Shown here: positions 5,559-6,803 of the stretch, piece by piece
Layout: each line of letters begins with the position of its first letter
Numbering within the stretch: the first letter of the stretch is position 1
Source: Microbacteriaceae bacterium
Lineage (GTDB): Bacteria; Actinomycetota; Actinomycetes; Actinomycetales; Microbacteriaceae
Assembly: GCA_003454135.1 (NCBI GenBank)
Contig: DMKW01000198.1
Span: forward strand, 1 to 6,803
Length of the DNA stretch: 6,803 nt
Direction: 5' to 3'
Made by a program: the position numbers and the translations under genes
Notes under the pieces: generated by a model
Told to the model about the DNA's origin: nothing
The model's database searches: none
Seen by the model: only the letters and a program-made list of their open reading frames with translations

Positions 5559-6646
5559 TGGCCGTATCGACCGCAGCAGGCCCCATGCCCAATGCCCTCA
5601 CGACCGGGCGCCTGCCCAAGGGAACCGTGTGGATGGTGCTCGGCGGCAGCTGGCTGCTGCTCGGCATCGTCTTCGCGCTCGTGCAGATGTCCGGCGGCAC
5701 GAAACACTACAACCTCGTCGGCGCGCTCTTTCTCGGCACGGTGCTCTTCGACATCCTCGTCTTCGTGATCTCCTACCTCGTGGAAGGCGTGCGCCAAGCC
5801 AAGGATCGCCTCGCGAGCTCGCTCGTGGCCACGGCGTTCATCATCGCCCTGCTGCCTCTCGTCTCGCTCATCTACACGGTGCTGCTCAACGGGCTCTCCC
5901 GCATGATCCAGCCGTCGTTCTTCACCCAGTCGATGCGCAACGTGCTCGGCGCCGACGGTGGGGCCGTGCATGCGATCGTGGGCACCCTCGAAATCACCGC
6001 CGTGGCCACGCTCATTTCCGTGCCCATCGGTCTGCTCACCTCGATCTATCTGGTCGAATACGGTCGCGGCATGCTCGCCAGGGTCATCACCTTCATGGTC
6101 GACGTCATGACGGGCATTCCCTCGATCGTCGCCGGCCTCTTCGCCTATGCCTTCTTCGTGCTCGTCACCGGCAACGTCGGCTACCGTTCGGGATTCGGCG
6201 GCTCGGTGGCGCTCGCCGTGCTCATGATCCCGGTCGTCGTGCGCTCCTCCGAGGAAATGCTCAAGCTCGTGCCGAACGAGCTGCGCGAGGCGTCATACGC
6301 GCTCGGGGTGCCCAAGTGGCTCACCGTCCTCAAGATCGTGATCCCCACCTCGATCGCCGGGATCACGACGGGAATCATGCTCTCGATCGCGCGGGTCATC
6401 GGCGAGACCGCGCCGCTGCTGATTATCTCCGGCCTCACGGCGAGCATGAACTACGATCTCGGCAACGACCGAATGATGACCCTCCCGGTGTTCGTCTACA
6501 CGCAATACTCGAACCAGGGCGCGCACGCATCCGACTTCATCAACCGCGCGTGGGCCGGGGCGCTCACCCTCATCCTCATCGTCATGGCCCTCAACCTCAT
6601 CGCCCGCCTCATCGCCCGAATCTTCGCCCCCAAGCTCGGCCGCTGA
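5558..6646 (+). CDS. pstA: Phosphate ABC transporter permease PstA, N-terminally extended
   Basis: PstA pairs with PstC as the second channel subunit. At 362 residues it is clearly longer than the roughly 296 of E. coli PstA. The conserved core starts near residue 86, with helices about 88-113, 140-166, 175-203, 214-229, 265-293 and 332-355. Typical core motifs include YLVEYGRG, MTGIPSIVAGLFAY, EEMLKLVPNELREASYALGV (EAA loop, about 232-263) and ARVIGETAPLL. Residues 1-85 add two more hydrophobic segments (about 22-43 and 55-77) ending in a charged EGVRQAKDR stretch. The start is well supported: GGGAG (5546-5550) lies 7 nt upstream and the ATG overlaps the pstC stop, so the extension is part of the translated protein. 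Its function is unknown to me. pstB follows after 23 bp. Confidence 0.96.
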   Translation: MAVSTAAGPMPNALTTGRLPKGTVWMVLGGSWLLLGIVFALVQMSGGTKHYNLVGALFLGTVLFDILVFVISYLVEGVRQAKDRLASSLVATAFIIALLPLVSLIYTVLLNGLSRMIQPSFFTQSMRNVLGADGGAVHAIVGTLEITAVATLISVPIGLLTSIYLVEYGRGMLARVITFMVDVMTGIPSIVAGLFAYAFFVLVTGNVGYRSGFGGSVALAVLMIPVVVRSSEEMLKLVPNELREASYALGVPKWLTVLKIVIPTSIAGITTGIMLSIARVIGETAPLLIISGLTASMNYDLGNDRMMTLPVFVYTQYSNQGAHASDFINRAWAGALTLILIVMALNLIARLIARIFAPKLGR

Positions 6647-6669
6647 GCGCCGCACAATAGAAGGAAACC

Positions 6670-6803
6670 GTGTCCAAGCGCATCGAAGTGAACGATCTCA
6701 ACGTGTACTACGGCAAGTTCAAGGCCGTGGAAGATGTCACGCTGACCATCGAACCCCGCACCGTCACTGCCTTCATCGGCCCGAGCGGATGCGGCAAGTC
6801 GAC
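6670..6803 (+). CDS. pstB: Phosphate ABC transporter ATP-binding protein PstB (5' part only)
   Basis: Only the first 44 codons and two bases of a 45th are present; the window ends inside the gene. The fragment starts with SKRIEVNDLNVYYGKFKAVE, the typical PstB opening, with Tyr13/Tyr14 in the A-loop position that stacks on adenine. It reaches the Walker A P-loop, GPSGCGKS, at residues 37-44. PstB dimers hydrolyse ATP to drive phosphate through PstC/PstA. The GTG start is supported by AAGGA (6661-6665) 4 nt upstream. Position directly after pstA gives the standard pstSCAB order. Walker B, the signature motif and the downstream neighbour (often phoU) lie outside the window. Confidence 0.95.
   Translation, partial: MSKRIEVNDLNVYYGKFKAVEDVTLTIEPRTVTAFIGPSGCGKS

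Noticed and set aside
5503..6660. 385-codon + strand frame overlapping pstC and pstA
   Set aside because: It is frame-shifted relative to pstA and made of Arg/His/Ala-rich sequence without domain features, while pstA in the other frame carries all the family motifs.
1..6803. CRISPR arrays, tRNA/rRNA genes, insertion sequences or attachment sites
   Set aside because: No spaced repeat array, cloverleaf-like sequence, transposase frame or terminal inverted repeat was seen. The window is a compact housekeeping locus.

Overview
This window is a phosphate-acquisition and polyphosphate locus from a high-GC Gram-positive bacterium. The actinobacterial assignment rests on three things: GC-rich third codon positions, a ppk gene followed at once by a two-domain NUDIX/histidine-phosphatase gene (the ppk-mutT1 order known from Mycobacterium tuberculosis), and Streptomyces-type PHO-box direct repeats. 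A Microbacteriaceae-like source is a plausible guess, but the sequence alone does not prove it. All convincing genes are on the + strand.

Layout. Bases 1-47 hold nothing I can identify. Bases 48-89 are a striking six-unit, 7-bp-period G-tract repeat. Next come a PHO-box-like pair of 11-nt direct repeats (93-114) and an ATG-ATG-ATG-stop mini-frame whose stop overlaps the ppk start. ppk (154-2328) encodes polyphosphate kinase 1. mutT1-like (2331-3275) follows almost without a gap and is probably co-transcribed. The 132-bp gap to pstS carries a strong PHO box (three GTTMACC units), a possible -10 element, a leader hairpin and a good ribosome binding site. pstS (3408-4517) encodes the phosphate-binding lipoprotein. 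The 99-bp gap after it contains a 15-bp hairpin followed by TTT, best read as a partial terminator or attenuator. pstC (4617-5558) and pstA (5558-6646) overlap by one base (TAATG) and encode the two permease subunits. pstB (from 6670) encodes the ATPase and is cut by the window end just after the Walker A motif begins.

How the genes work together. PstS captures inorganic phosphate outside the membrane, PstC and PstA form the channel, and PstB powers import. PPK1 interconverts the terminal phosphate of ATP with polyphosphate, the cell's phosphate store. The MutT1-like enzyme hydrolyses nucleoside or dinucleoside polyphosphates. The PHO-like boxes in front of both ppk and pstS suggest that storage and uptake are under one PhoP-type phosphate-starvation regulator. 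The hairpin after pstS would keep the binding protein in excess over the permease.

No wholly new system is visible. The most interesting non-textbook signals are the G-tract repeat beside the ppk PHO box, the shared 11-nt repeats, the pstS/pstC attenuator hairpin, the ppk mini-ORF, and a PstA with about 85 extra N-terminal residues and two extra predicted membrane helices.
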